A stretch of DNA of 11,243 nucleotides from an uncultured Eubacteriales bacterium (GCA_900540235.1 UQEY01000050.1:1-11243), one strand, 5' to 3'; shown: positions 1 to 6,681, counted from the stretch's first letter. Program-made: numbers and translations. The notes: generated by a model not told the origin, from the sequence alone.

Positions 1-13
1 TCTCAACATTCTC

Positions 14-54
14 CAGCGTGTAGAAATTTATTATTTGACTTTTTCTACACGCTG
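14..54. repeat. Perfect 13-bp inverted repeat, possible terminator-like hairpin
   Basis: The arms at 14-26 and 42-54 are exact reverse complements (13 bp each, GC-containing, core GCGTGTAG) around a 15-base AT-rich loop. It lies about 45 bases beyond the stop of the minus-strand Cys-rich micro-gene, so it could end that transcript. However, no uninterrupted U-run follows the stem on either strand, so it is not a textbook intrinsic terminator. It could also be a dispersed palindromic repeat or a protein-binding site. The structure itself is certain and its role is not. Confidence 0.6.
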
Positions 55-97
55 ACTTTAGATGCGAAGTCCTAAAGCCTTGTTTTAAGCCGAATTA

Positions 98-229
98 TCA
101 GCAACCGCAACCGCAGTCGTTACCGCCGCAACCACAGCCGCCGCAACCGCCGCAGAGGAGTAAGATGATGATGAGAATGATGATCCAAGATGAACCGCCA
201 CAACCGAAGTTATTGCATCCGCAACCCAT
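98..229 (-). CDS. 43-residue Cys/Gly-rich micro-protein with short hydrophobic core, probably sporulation-associated
   Basis: This short reading frame runs from ATG (227-229) to TGA (98-100) and is preceded by a strong ribosome binding site, AAAGGGGG, at 237-244 with seven bases of spacing. The product has 10 cysteines in 43 residues (3, 5, 10, 26, 29, 32, 34, 39, 41, 43), many alternating with glycine. A central hydrophobic run W15-L25 consists only of Ile and Leu after the Trp. From memory, it resembles the small high-cysteine 'HCB'/chorion-like proteins annotated in many Clostridia and, in layout, the small YjcZ-type sporulation proteins; I cannot verify this by search. The hydrophobic run of 11 residues is short for a full membrane span. 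The cysteines could support disulfide cross-linking in a spore layer or metal binding; both are inference. It lies downstream of the DUF4363 gene on the same strand, with a sporulation-like promoter just upstream. Confidence 0.75.
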   Translation of the reverse strand: MGCGCNNFGCGGSSWIIILIIILLLCGGCGGCGCGGNDCGCGC

Positions 230-258
230 TTGTAAACCCCCTTTCACATTTTCTAAAC

Positions 259-286
259 TATCCTATGAAGAAAATGCAAAAGTGTT
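259..286 (-). promoter_or_regulatory. Candidate sigma-K/sigma-E type promoter for the Cys-rich micro-gene
   Basis: Read on the minus strand, CATAGGATA (259-267) fits the sigma-K -10 pattern CATAnnnTA. An AACA element (283-286) whose AC lies 16 bases upstream fits the loose sigma-K -35. Transcription would begin about 20-25 bases before the ATG, leaving just enough room for the observed SD. A match of this size can arise by chance in AT-rich DNA, so this is only a candidate. The good spacing and the nature of the gene make it credible. Confidence 0.35.
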
Positions 287-327
287 CCGAAATTTACAGA
301 CTTTAAGATGGGGCAGAGGAGGGGCAC

Positions 328-705
328 TTAAAATATATTTCCGGCTGTTATTGACTGATTTTCTTTTATAATTTCAATTTCACTTTTTGCTTCAATCAGC
401 TTTTCGCTCAGTTCGTCAAAATTATCCTTTTCTATTTCTTTTGTTGAAATGATGGAAGCGTTTGCACTGTCAAGCTGGGCATGGTCTATCATAGCAGAAA
501 GAAAAATATATTTTTTGTTCCAATATTCGTTAAGCTTGATACATTCTTTTTTTGAATTTGCAAAATCTTTTCTTTTGCTGTAGTTCAGTGCGCAGTCAAT
601 AATATCATTGGTATTACTGTATACATTATTAATAGCAGTTTGTTCAAAAATGCAAACGCCTGCGCAAATGCAAAGGAAAAAAATTGCAATATAAATTTTT
701 TTCAT
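328..705 (-). CDS. DUF4363 family protein, membrane-anchored or exported
   Basis: The 125-residue product has an N-terminal hydrophobic segment (about residues 4-22, after MKK) that should act as a signal anchor. A charged, mostly helical domain of about 100 residues follows. The W..K.....MIDHAQLD stretch near residues 61-78 and the C-terminal NIF ending are what I associate with the DUF4363 family, whose function is unknown. The ATG overlaps the stop of the upstream DUF421 gene as ATGA (702-705), and AAAGGAAAG lies just ahead, so the two are probably translationally coupled. In Clostridia DUF4363 genes are commonly found beside DUF421 genes (from memory), suggesting a two-protein membrane complex with the soluble part outside the membrane. 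Family assignment is moderately sure and role unknown. Confidence 0.75.
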   Translation of the reverse strand: MKKIYIAIFFLCICAGVCIFEQTAINNVYSNTNDIIDCALNYSKRKDFANSKKECIKLNEYWNKKYIFLSAMIDHAQLDSANASIISTKEIEKDNFDELSEKLIEAKSEIEIIKENQSITAGNIF

Positions 706-1379
706 TTTGAGCTTTCCTTTCTTACCGTGTATATTTCGCCGTTGTCGTCAACCGTCATCAGCAGTAATTTGTCGGCGTTTTTTGAATTGATGTTTAAAAG
801 CAATTCAATTTCACTCAGTTTTATTTTCTTATCTTTAAAATATTCTTCAACAGGCTTTCCGTCAATTACCACAGCCGTGTGCAAACCCTTGTCGTTTACG
901 CTTATTTTTACATTGTCAGCCGTCAGCGGTTTGTATTTTTCCCAGTTTTCCGCACTGATACTGCCGTTCGTTTCAATAACTGCATTTTGCACTTCGCTGA
1001 TGTCCCAAAAGCCTTGTTGCCTGAGTGCATCGCAAAGGTCGTCTACCGTAAAACGAAGTTGCCTGAGCTTTTTTTCATCAATTTTTCCTTTGTCAATAAT
1101 TACTGTCGGTCTGCCTTGAATAAGGTTACGAAACTTGATGCTTTTAACACTGAGTACCGCAACAATAATCTCTAAACTCACAAAAAGAAGAATCGGCATA
1201 ATGCAGTTTAAAAGCGGCATATTGTTGTCCTGAAGCGGAATTGTAGCCGTAGAACTTATTAAAAATGTAATAACAAGCTCGTGCGGTTTTAGCTCGCCTA
1301 CCTGCCTTTTTCCCATTATTCTTACTGCAATTATTACGAATATATAGATAATGAATGCTCTTATAATAACTAAACTCAT
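702..1379 (-). CDS. DUF421 (YetF/YcaP-like) membrane protein
   Basis: The 225-residue protein has three N-terminal membrane segments (about residues 3-21, 34-50 and 54-77). The family hallmark MGKRQVGELKPHELVI lies between the first two. A cytosolic alpha/beta domain follows, beginning GRPTVIIDKGKI (about 89-100) and containing the typical LRQLRFTVDDLCDALR...QNAVIETNG region. This is the order seen in Bacillus YetF and relatives (PF04239). YetF and the related '2Duf' protein have been reported to sit in the spore inner membrane and affect spore resistance and permeability. A GTG at 1386-1388 could also start the frame. I prefer the ATG at 1377-1379 because GGGTGA lies five bases ahead of it and the family usually starts right at the first helix. 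It heads the minus-strand unit and diverges from the ger operon. Confidence 0.88.
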   Translation of the reverse strand: MSLVIIRAFIIYIFVIIAVRIMGKRQVGELKPHELVITFLISSTATIPLQDNNMPLLNCIMPILLFVSLEIIVAVLSVKSIKFRNLIQGRPTVIIDKGKIDEKKLRQLRFTVDDLCDALRQQGFWDISEVQNAVIETNGSISAENWEKYKPLTADNVKISVNDKGLHTAVVIDGKPVEEYFKDKKIKLSEIELLLNINSKNADKLLLMTVDDNGEIYTVRKESSK

Positions 1380-1391
1380 ATTATTCACCCA

Positions 1392-1420
1392 TAATATTTT
1401 GCCACCGAAATGCCATAATA
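1392..1420 (+). promoter_or_regulatory. Candidate sigma-G (forespore) promoter for the ger operon
   Basis: CATAATA at 1414-1420 matches the sigma-G -10 pattern CATWMTA exactly. TAATA at 1392-1396 is a four-of-five match to the -35 pattern gMATR, with a 17-base spacer. The predicted start near 1427 gives a short leader containing the gerA SD. Germinant receptor operons in Bacillus and Clostridium are transcribed by sigma-G in the forespore, so position and function agree. The region is AT-rich and the motif short, so this remains a candidate. Confidence 0.45.
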
Positions 1421-1451
1421 ATACAGATGATATTTAAAAGGATGTATTAGC

Positions 1452-2903
1452 GTGAAACTGAGTAAAAGCATTGATGAAAATTACAATAAATTTAAAACAG
1501 ATTTTGTGGACTGCTCCGATTTTTTAATAAGAAAAGCTGAAAGCGCGGGTAAGTCATTTTTTATTTGTGCCTGCGACGGTCTTATCGATTCTCTCCAGCT
1601 TTCGCAAATGGTTGTGTCGCCGATTCTTCACAGCAAAAGTATCGATATTGAAACGATAAAAAAGTCTGTCACAAATTCAGTAGAACTTAACGAAGCGCAA
1701 ACTTATGCCGATTGCTACTATTATGTTATGTCCGGTTTTGCGGTTGCGGTTGTTGACGGGGAAACAAAGGCGCTCGCATTCGGTATTCAGTCGCTCCCGT
1801 CAAGAAGCGTTGACGAGCCGACGAACGAGCAGTCAACCAAAGCACCGAAAGAAGCGTTTGTTGAAGTACTCAACACAAATAAAGCATTGCTTAGAAAAAG
1901 GCTTAAAACTCCGCACCTTAAACTAAAACAAATCAAGCTTGCCGCTTCTGCACCGCTTCCCTGCGTTATAGCTTATATTGATAATCGAGCAGATAAAGAA
2001 CTTGTGTCAAGTATCAGTGAAAAACTTCAATCGTCAAATCTTAACACTTTAACCGATTTCGGAACGCTTGTCCCTTTTATAGATACTAACATTAATTCTA
2101 TGTTTTCCGATGTGTTTTCAACCGAGCGCCCCGATATCGTTGTTTCAAAACTTCTTGAGGGCAGGGTGGCTATACTTGTTGAGGGTTCACCTGTTGCTCT
2201 TTATGTTCCGTCGCTTTTCAGCGATAATTTTCAAACTCCAGATGATTATGATACTCCGCCGTTTTACTCCGCTTTTATAAGAATACTTCGCTATTTTTCT
2301 TTCGTTTTGTCAATATTTTTACCCGGAGTTTATGTTGCGATAGGCACTTTTCATCAGGAACTTATACCCACATCAATGCTTTTTACCATAGCAAAAGAAG
2401 AAATAACCACCCCTTATTCTCTTATGACTGAAGCTTTGATGCTTCTTGTTTTGTATGAAATTATGAGGGAAGCCGGCTTGCGACTTCCGAAAGCGGTGGG
2501 TCACGCAGTGTCAATAATCGGCGGTATTGTTATTGGAGAAACTACTGTTTCGGCGGGGCTTATCGGTGCGCCTATGCTTGTTGTTATAGCGCTTACGGCA
2601 ATTTCATCTTATGTTGTTTCTTCTCTTTACGAAAGCGTTTCGGTTTTGCGTTTCGTTTTTATTTTAATCGGCGGTCTTACCGGTATGTACGGCATAATTT
2701 TGGGCGGTGCCGTGCTTTGCGTCAACATTTGTGCCGTCAACCCTTACGGTGTGCCTTATTCTTCTCCTATTTCACCGCTTGATAAAAATTCGCTTGACGA
2801 TTTGTTTTACCGTCGTTCTTGGCTCAAACTTTCAAAAAGAAAAGTGAGAATTAATAATTTGCGAGGTGCTTTTGTAGATGTCAAAATCGGCAAAGAGAAA
2901 TAA
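1452..2903 (+). CDS. gerA: Spore germinant receptor subunit A (GerA/GerKA family)
   Basis: The 483-residue product has the usual length of GerA-family A subunits, which with B and C subunits form the inner-membrane receptor that senses germinants in dormant spores. The N-terminal soluble domain (about 1-260) shows the family features: a DFLIRKAES segment, a CDGLIDS segment, a CVIAYID strand and GRVAILVEGSPVALYVPSLF near 236-255. The C-terminal half has about five or six membrane segments starting near residue 274 with LPGVYVAI, then GHAVSIIGGIVIGE, and the closing NPYGVPYSSPISPL signature. The start is GTG with AAAGGA about nine bases upstream. The frame ends inside gerB with a 26-base overlap. 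I see no truncation or frameshift. The germinant cannot be read from the sequence. Confidence 0.96.
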   Translation: MKLSKSIDENYNKFKTDFVDCSDFLIRKAESAGKSFFICACDGLIDSLQLSQMVVSPILHSKSIDIETIKKSVTNSVELNEAQTYADCYYYVMSGFAVAVVDGETKALAFGIQSLPSRSVDEPTNEQSTKAPKEAFVEVLNTNKALLRKRLKTPHLKLKQIKLAASAPLPCVIAYIDNRADKELVSSISEKLQSSNLNTLTDFGTLVPFIDTNINSMFSDVFSTERPDIVVSKLLEGRVAILVEGSPVALYVPSLFSDNFQTPDDYDTPPFYSAFIRILRYFSFVLSIFLPGVYVAIGTFHQELIPTSMLFTIAKEEITTPYSLMTEALMLLVLYEIMREAGLRLPKAVGHAVSIIGGIVIGETTVSAGLIGAPMLVVIALTAISSYVVSSLYESVSVLRFVFILIGGLTGMYGIILGGAVLCVNICAVNPYGVPYSSPISPLDKNSLDDLFYRRSWLKLSKRKVRINNLRGAFVDVKIGKEK

Positions 2904-3927
2904 AATTTCATCGCTCGGTCTTTTTTATATCCTTTTTATTTGCAGAGTAGCCGTCAGTCTTACCAGCGTTCATTCCGTCAGCAAAAGTGAAATTACTTCG
3001 CCGATGCTTTTGTCATATATTATTGCGCTCCTTTTAACGGTTCTGCTTTGCGTGCCCGTTATTTTATGCTATAGGTTAGGCAAGAACCCTGTTGATTCAA
3101 AAATTGTCGGCAAATTTTATTATGCTTATTTCATTTTTATTACTGCGCTGAGCGTCAGCCGTTTTTCTTATTTTGCTTCAACAACGCTTAATCCTGAAAC
3201 CGGAGGTTGGGTATTTGCACTGATTATCTGCCTTTGTGCTTTTTACGGCGCTTCTTTGGGAATAGAGGCTCTCAGCCGATTCTCGGCGTTTTGCTTTGCT
3301 CTTTTGATTATAGGAATATTCTCGGTTCTTATCTGTAATGTAAACACATTTGAAGAAATTAATCTTTGTCCTGTCAAAATGCAGGAGGGTAAGACCTTTT
3401 TCCAAAATGTGTTCACTTTTGCTTCAAACACAAGTGAACTTGCAGTGTTTCTTTGTATTTTTCCTAAAGTTAACGGTAAAGTTGAAAGGAGCTTTATTCG
3501 CTCTCTTTGCCTGTCCTTTTTGGCTGTATTTCTGCTTTTGTATGTTGCTTTAGGTGTTATGGGCAGCAGTATGACGCTTCGTAGTTTTCCGTTTTATTCG
3601 TTTTTTCAAATATCAAAGTTCGGAAATTTTGAAAGGCTTGATGTTTTGCACATTTCGTTTTGGATAATGAGTGTTTTCGTTAAGGGGGTTACTTCAATTT
3701 ACTGTGCTTGTGTTTCTTTTTCAAAAAATACAGACAGAAAAAATTGCTTTTTCACATCTCTTATCACTTTTGCACTCAGTATTGTTATGCTTAGATTCAG
3801 CGAATATGAAAGTGTTACGCTAAATATTTCAATGATGTTTTTCGTGGCTTTTTGCGTTGTTATTCCTATTTTAACGCTGATTTTTAAAAAGAAAAATTAC
3901 GGTGATGAACTTGTCAAAATTTATTAA
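2878..3927 (+). CDS. gerB: Spore germinant receptor subunit B (GerB/GerKB permease-like)
   Basis: The 349-residue integral membrane protein has about ten hydrophobic segments and a short basic N-terminus. It belongs to the GerAB family, a spore branch of the APC transporter superfamily that holds the germinant-binding pocket in characterised receptors. The segment FPFYSFFQISKFGNFERLDV with the following SFWIMSVFVKG (about 237-269) is the family's most recognisable stretch (usually ..P...l..i....f.eRld....W....F.k). Length fits family members of about 350-370 residues. ATG is preceded by GAGGTG inside gerA, and the 26-base overlap implies coupled translation. Its end in turn overlaps gerC. Confidence 0.93.
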   Translation: MSKSAKRNKISSLGLFYILFICRVAVSLTSVHSVSKSEITSPMLLSYIIALLLTVLLCVPVILCYRLGKNPVDSKIVGKFYYAYFIFITALSVSRFSYFASTTLNPETGGWVFALIICLCAFYGASLGIEALSRFSAFCFALLIIGIFSVLICNVNTFEEINLCPVKMQEGKTFFQNVFTFASNTSELAVFLCIFPKVNGKVERSFIRSLCLSFLAVFLLLYVALGVMGSSMTLRSFPFYSFFQISKFGNFERLDVLHISFWIMSVFVKGVTSIYCACVSFSKNTDRKNCFFTSLITFALSIVMLRFSEYESVTLNISMMFFVAFCVVIPILTLIFKKKNYGDELVKIY

Positions 3928-5038
3928 GATTATAATTTCTGCGCTTCTTTGCCTTGCGCTTCTTTGCTCGTGCTCGTCACGCCATTTAAAAGATTTGCTT
4001 ATAGCCGAGGGACTCGGCATTGACTTTAAAGACAGTGAAAATTTAAGCGTTACTTTGCAAACTCTCAATGTCGGTATGAGCAACGCAAGTGAAACGCCGC
4101 CGGGCAATATGACATTGAACCTTACTTCAAACGGAAAAACAGTTTCTTCTTCAATAAGTAATCTTTCAAAATCGGCTTCAAAGCGTATTTTTTTCGGTCA
4201 CAACAAGCTTACGGTTCTCGGAAAAGATTTGATTTTAAACGATATAAAAAATTATATAGACTTTTTTTTAAGGAGCGAGGACGCAAGGGCGGATGTTTGT
4301 GTTTGCGCCTCAAAAAGCACTGCGAAATCTATTCTTGAAAGCAAAGAAAACGACACATCCGTGCCGAGTGAAAATATTCTTTATCTTATCAATAATAACC
4401 AAAAAACAGGGCAGTCGATTATTGTTTACGAAAACGAACTTTTAAACTTGTACAGCGACAAAACCTCGGATATTTACCTTCCGATTCTTGAAAGAAAAGA
4501 CGAAAAATCAACGGTAAAAACGGCAGGAATAGGACTTTTTTCAAACGACAAACTTTCATATATCACAAATGAAAATGAAACAAAAGGCTTTGTAATGCTC
4601 AAAAATAAAACCGACGATGTTTTGCTTCAACTTAACGATGAAAAACTTGGCAAAATAGATATAAAACTGTCAAATGTTAAGTGTAAAAACAGTGTGAAAT
4701 ATATTAATTCCAAAGTTACATTTTGCACCGATATAAGCGCAGATTTGATGCTTGGCGAAATTGAAAAAGGTGCTGATATAAAGCTTGACCAAAATGATTA
4801 TTTAAGGATAAACGCTCTTGCAAAAAAAGAGTGCGAAAGCGTTGCGAAAAGCGCTTTTTCAGCTTGCCAAAGTGCAGGAAGCGACGCACTGAGGATAGGC
4901 AAATACCTTGCAAAAGATTTACCCGAAGTTTATGAAAATCAAAAAGATAATTGGAAACAAAATTTTAAAAAAGTTTCCTTTTATGCCACATCAAACATTA
5001 ATCTTGAAAAGGTGAGCGATAACAGTCAAATTGAGTAA
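3905..5038 (+). CDS. gerC: Spore germinant receptor subunit C (GerC lipoprotein)
   Basis: The protein is about 377 residues long. It has a lipoprotein signal peptide: a hydrophobic stretch followed by LCSCSS, with the second Cys (about residue 23) as the likely lipidation site. After it, RHLKDLLIAEGLGIDF corresponds to the RE(I/L)....V.GIGID start of mature GerAC proteins. The C-terminal domain ends with the expected helix-WK.NF.KVSFYATSNINLE pattern. It would lie on the outer face of the spore inner membrane with the A and B subunits. The start is uncertain: GTG (3902), ATG (3905) and TTG (3911) are all in frame, and the only SD-like element (GGTGA, 3901-3905) best serves the TTG. All choices overlap the end of gerB, implying coupling. 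The usual CWD motif after the lipid Cys is replaced by CSSRH. Confidence 0.93.
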   Translation: MNLSKFIKIIISALLCLALLCSCSSRHLKDLLIAEGLGIDFKDSENLSVTLQTLNVGMSNASETPPGNMTLNLTSNGKTVSSSISNLSKSASKRIFFGHNKLTVLGKDLILNDIKNYIDFFLRSEDARADVCVCASKSTAKSILESKENDTSVPSENILYLINNNQKTGQSIIVYENELLNLYSDKTSDIYLPILERKDEKSTVKTAGIGLFSNDKLSYITNENETKGFVMLKNKTDDVLLQLNDEKLGKIDIKLSNVKCKNSVKYINSKVTFCTDISADLMLGEIEKGADIKLDQNDYLRINALAKKECESVAKSAFSACQSAGSDALRIGKYLAKDLPEVYENQKDNWKQNFKKVSFYATSNINLEKVSDNSQIE

Positions 5039-5175
5039 AATGTTGATATGTAAGTGTTAAAAATGTTTACAAGTTCTTTTGACGAACTTGTATCCTTTTG
5101 ACCAAAGCAGATTATTGCTGGAATAACTACCGTCAAAACGAGAATTAATATGTAAATAATCGTTACTTTTTTCAC
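5026..5175 (-). CDS. Small 49-residue membrane ORF, resembles the N-terminus of SpoIID-type proteins
   Basis: On the minus strand a GTG start (5173-5175) is preceded by a perfect AAGGAG (5184-5189) at eight-base spacing. It opens a 49-codon frame ending in TGA (5026-5028), just inside the 3' end of gerC on the other strand. The product starts MKK, has a hydrophobic span at about residues 4-24 with a central VIPAIIC motif, then GQKDTSSSKELVNIF and a short polar/aromatic tail. A single N-terminal helix with a mid-membrane proline followed by a Lys/Glu-rich stretch resembles my memory of clostridial SpoIID N-termini, so it may be a relic of such a gene. A genuine small membrane protein is the alternative. 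No convincing minus-strand promoter is visible. The ORF was found by eye and contains the hairpin at 5068-5092. Confidence 0.42.
   Translation of the reverse strand: MKKVTIIYILILVLTVVIPAIICFGQKDTSSSKELVNIFNTYISTFYSI
5068..5092. terminator. Hairpin after gerC, possible weak terminator
   Basis: Arms TACAAGTTC (5068-5076) and GAACTTGTA (5084-5092) pair perfectly over 9 bp around a seven-base loop, 30 bases past the gerC stop. On the plus strand TCCTTTTG follows, a weak U-run, so it may partially terminate the ger transcript. It also falls within the coding part of the minus-strand small ORF, so its meaning depends on whether that ORF is real. Confidence 0.4.
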
Positions 5176-5187
5176 TCTTTCATCTCC

Positions 5188-5216
5188 TTGACTTTATAAT
5201 ATAAAAATAGTATAAT
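5188..5216 (+). promoter_or_regulatory. Sigma-A promoter P1 upstream of citrate synthase
   Basis: TTGACT (5188-5193) and a perfect TATAAT (5211-5216) are separated by exactly 17 bases, close to the housekeeping consensus. Transcription would start near 5223, giving a leader of about 90 bases before gltA. The -35 overlaps the ribosome binding site of the small minus-strand ORF. Confidence 0.75.
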
Positions 5217-5226
5217 AGACAAATAA

Positions 5227-5254
5227 TTGACTTATAATTTGTACAAGCTATACA
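5227..5254 (+). promoter_or_regulatory. Second sigma-A-type promoter P2 with overlapping palindrome, upstream of citrate synthase
   Basis: TTGACT (5227-5232) and TATACA (5249-5254) are 16 bases apart. P2 repeats the TTGACT...TATAAT wording of P1 only 39 bases downstream, so gltA may have tandem promoters. The spacer and -10 contain TTGTACAAGCTATACAA (5239-5255), whose ends TTGTA and TACAA are inverted repeats. Such a site over a -10 box could be an operator, which is inference. ATAA-N5-TTAT at 5223-5235 only loosely resembles the CcpC box (ATAA-N7-TTAT) known at Bacillus citZ. Confidence 0.5.
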
Positions 5255-5313
5255 AAATTGTTGATTTACGGCTTTTGTCGATTTAATACACTGCAAAGAA
5301 AAGGAGATAAATT

Positions 5314-6681
5314 ATGCCGAAAAATTACATTTCACCTATTTCTATGGATGCTCTTTCTAATTTATGCTCGGAGCTTGATAAAAATAACTGGATAAAGCCA
5401 AACGATTATCAAAAATATCACGTTAAGCGTGGCCTTCGTAATGAAGACGGCACCGGCGTTATGGCAGGTCTTACCCGTATATGCTCTGTTGAGGGTTACT
5501 ATATTCTTGACGGCGAGCGTGTACCGAAGGAAGGTAAGCTTTCGTATCGTGGTTATGATATTAACGATATCGTTAACGGTTGTATAAATGAGGGCAGGTT
5601 CGGCTTTGAAGAAGTTGTTTGGCTTCTTCTTTTCGGCGATTTGCCAACGGAAAGCCAGCTTGCAGGTCTTAGGGAAGTTTTGGGCGAATGTCGTGAGCTT
5701 CCTGATGAATTTGTTGAAGATATGATTATGAAGCACGCATCAAAAGATATTATGAATAAAATGGCAAGATGCATTATCGTGCTTTATTCGTTTGATGAAA
5801 ACCCGGACGATATTTCTGTAGCAAATGTGCTTCGTCAGTCGCTTCAACTTATAGCTCAAATGCCTACTATTATGAACGGCGCATACCAAATCAAGCGCAG
5901 GACTTTTTATAACAAGACTATGTTCCTTCACCCAATCAGCAAGGAGCAGTCAACCGCAGAATATATTCTTAACCAAATTCGTGCCGATAAAAAGTTTACC
6001 GAGGAGGAAGCAAGGCTTCTTGATATTTGCCTTATGCTTCATGCCGACCACGGCGGCGGTAATAACTCCACTTTCTCAACAAGAGTTCTTACCTCAAGCG
6101 GTACAGACACTTATTCTGCAATTTCTGCCGGTTTCGGTTCTCTTAAAGGTCCTCGCCACGGCGGCGCAAATCTTCGTGTTGCTCAGCAAATGCGTGAAAT
6201 TATGGAAAATGTTGCCGACCCTACAGACCCAAGTCAGGTTAAAGATTATCTTGTTAAAATTATCAATAAGGATGCAGGCGACGGCTCGGGCCTTATTTAC
6301 GGTATGGGTCATGCGGTATACACAAAAAGCGACCCGAGAGCTATTATTCTTAAAGAAAATGCTAAAAAACTTGCTTATGAAAAAGGTTTTGAAAAAGAGT
6401 TTAAAACCCTTGAAAATATCGAACTTTTAACTCCGGAAGTTTTTTCACAAGTTAAGGGCGTTGACAAAACTATGTGTGCCAATGTTGACCTTTATTCGGG
6501 TCTTGTATATAAAGTTCTCGGTATTCCGGAAGATTTGTATACTCCTATTTTTGCCGTTGCAAGAACAGCAGGTTGGTGCGCTCACAGGCTTGAAGAACTT
6601 ACCTCCGGCGGCAAGATTATCCGTCCTGCATATAAGAGCGTAAGTAAACCTCGTCAGTTCAAGCCGATTATTGAAAGATAA
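5314..6681 (+). CDS. gltA: Citrate synthase
   Basis: The enzyme condenses acetyl-CoA and oxaloacetate to citrate; in a fermentative anaerobe this mainly feeds 2-oxoglutarate and glutamate synthesis. The 455-residue protein has an N-terminal extension of about 50 residues before the conserved RICSVEGYYILDG and GKLSYRGYDI region. All catalytic residues are visible: His282 in GPRHGGAN, His333 in YGMGHAV and Asp392 in ANVDLYSG (equivalent to pig His274, His320 and Asp375). The citrate-binding region HADHGGGN (His246) and conserved arginines 342, 417 and 437 are also present. AAGGAG (5301-5306) lies seven bases before the ATG. Two promoters lie directly upstream. No aconitase or isocitrate dehydrogenase gene is in the window. 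Some relatives use 2-methylcitrate substrates, so strict substrate choice is not proven. Confidence 0.96.
   Translation: MPKNYISPISMDALSNLCSELDKNNWIKPNDYQKYHVKRGLRNEDGTGVMAGLTRICSVEGYYILDGERVPKEGKLSYRGYDINDIVNGCINEGRFGFEEVVWLLLFGDLPTESQLAGLREVLGECRELPDEFVEDMIMKHASKDIMNKMARCIIVLYSFDENPDDISVANVLRQSLQLIAQMPTIMNGAYQIKRRTFYNKTMFLHPISKEQSTAEYILNQIRADKKFTEEEARLLDICLMLHADHGGGNNSTFSTRVLTSSGTDTYSAISAGFGSLKGPRHGGANLRVAQQMREIMENVADPTDPSQVKDYLVKIINKDAGDGSGLIYGMGHAVYTKSDPRAIILKENAKKLAYEKGFEKEFKTLENIELLTPEVFSQVKGVDKTMCANVDLYSGLVYKVLGIPEDLYTPIFAVARTAGWCAHRLEELTSGGKIIRPAYKSVSKPRQFKPIIER

Noticed and set aside
165..371. Plus-strand 68-residue open frame over the Cys-rich micro-gene and DUF4363 end
   Set aside because: No ribosome binding site, odd composition, and it runs antisense to the better supported micro-gene and DUF4363 coding sequence.
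640..1175. Plus-strand frames antisense to the DUF421 gene
   Set aside because: They mirror the well-supported DUF421/DUF4363 coding sequence, lack SD sequences and have no recognisable protein features.
5239..5255. Rex or CcpC operator at the citrate synthase promoter
   Set aside because: The palindrome does not match the Rex consensus, and the nearby ATAA-N5-TTAT has the wrong spacing for the CcpC box.
5362..6643. Several antisense and out-of-frame frames within citrate synthase
   Set aside because: Citrate synthase is complete with all catalytic residues; these are shadows produced by its codon bias.
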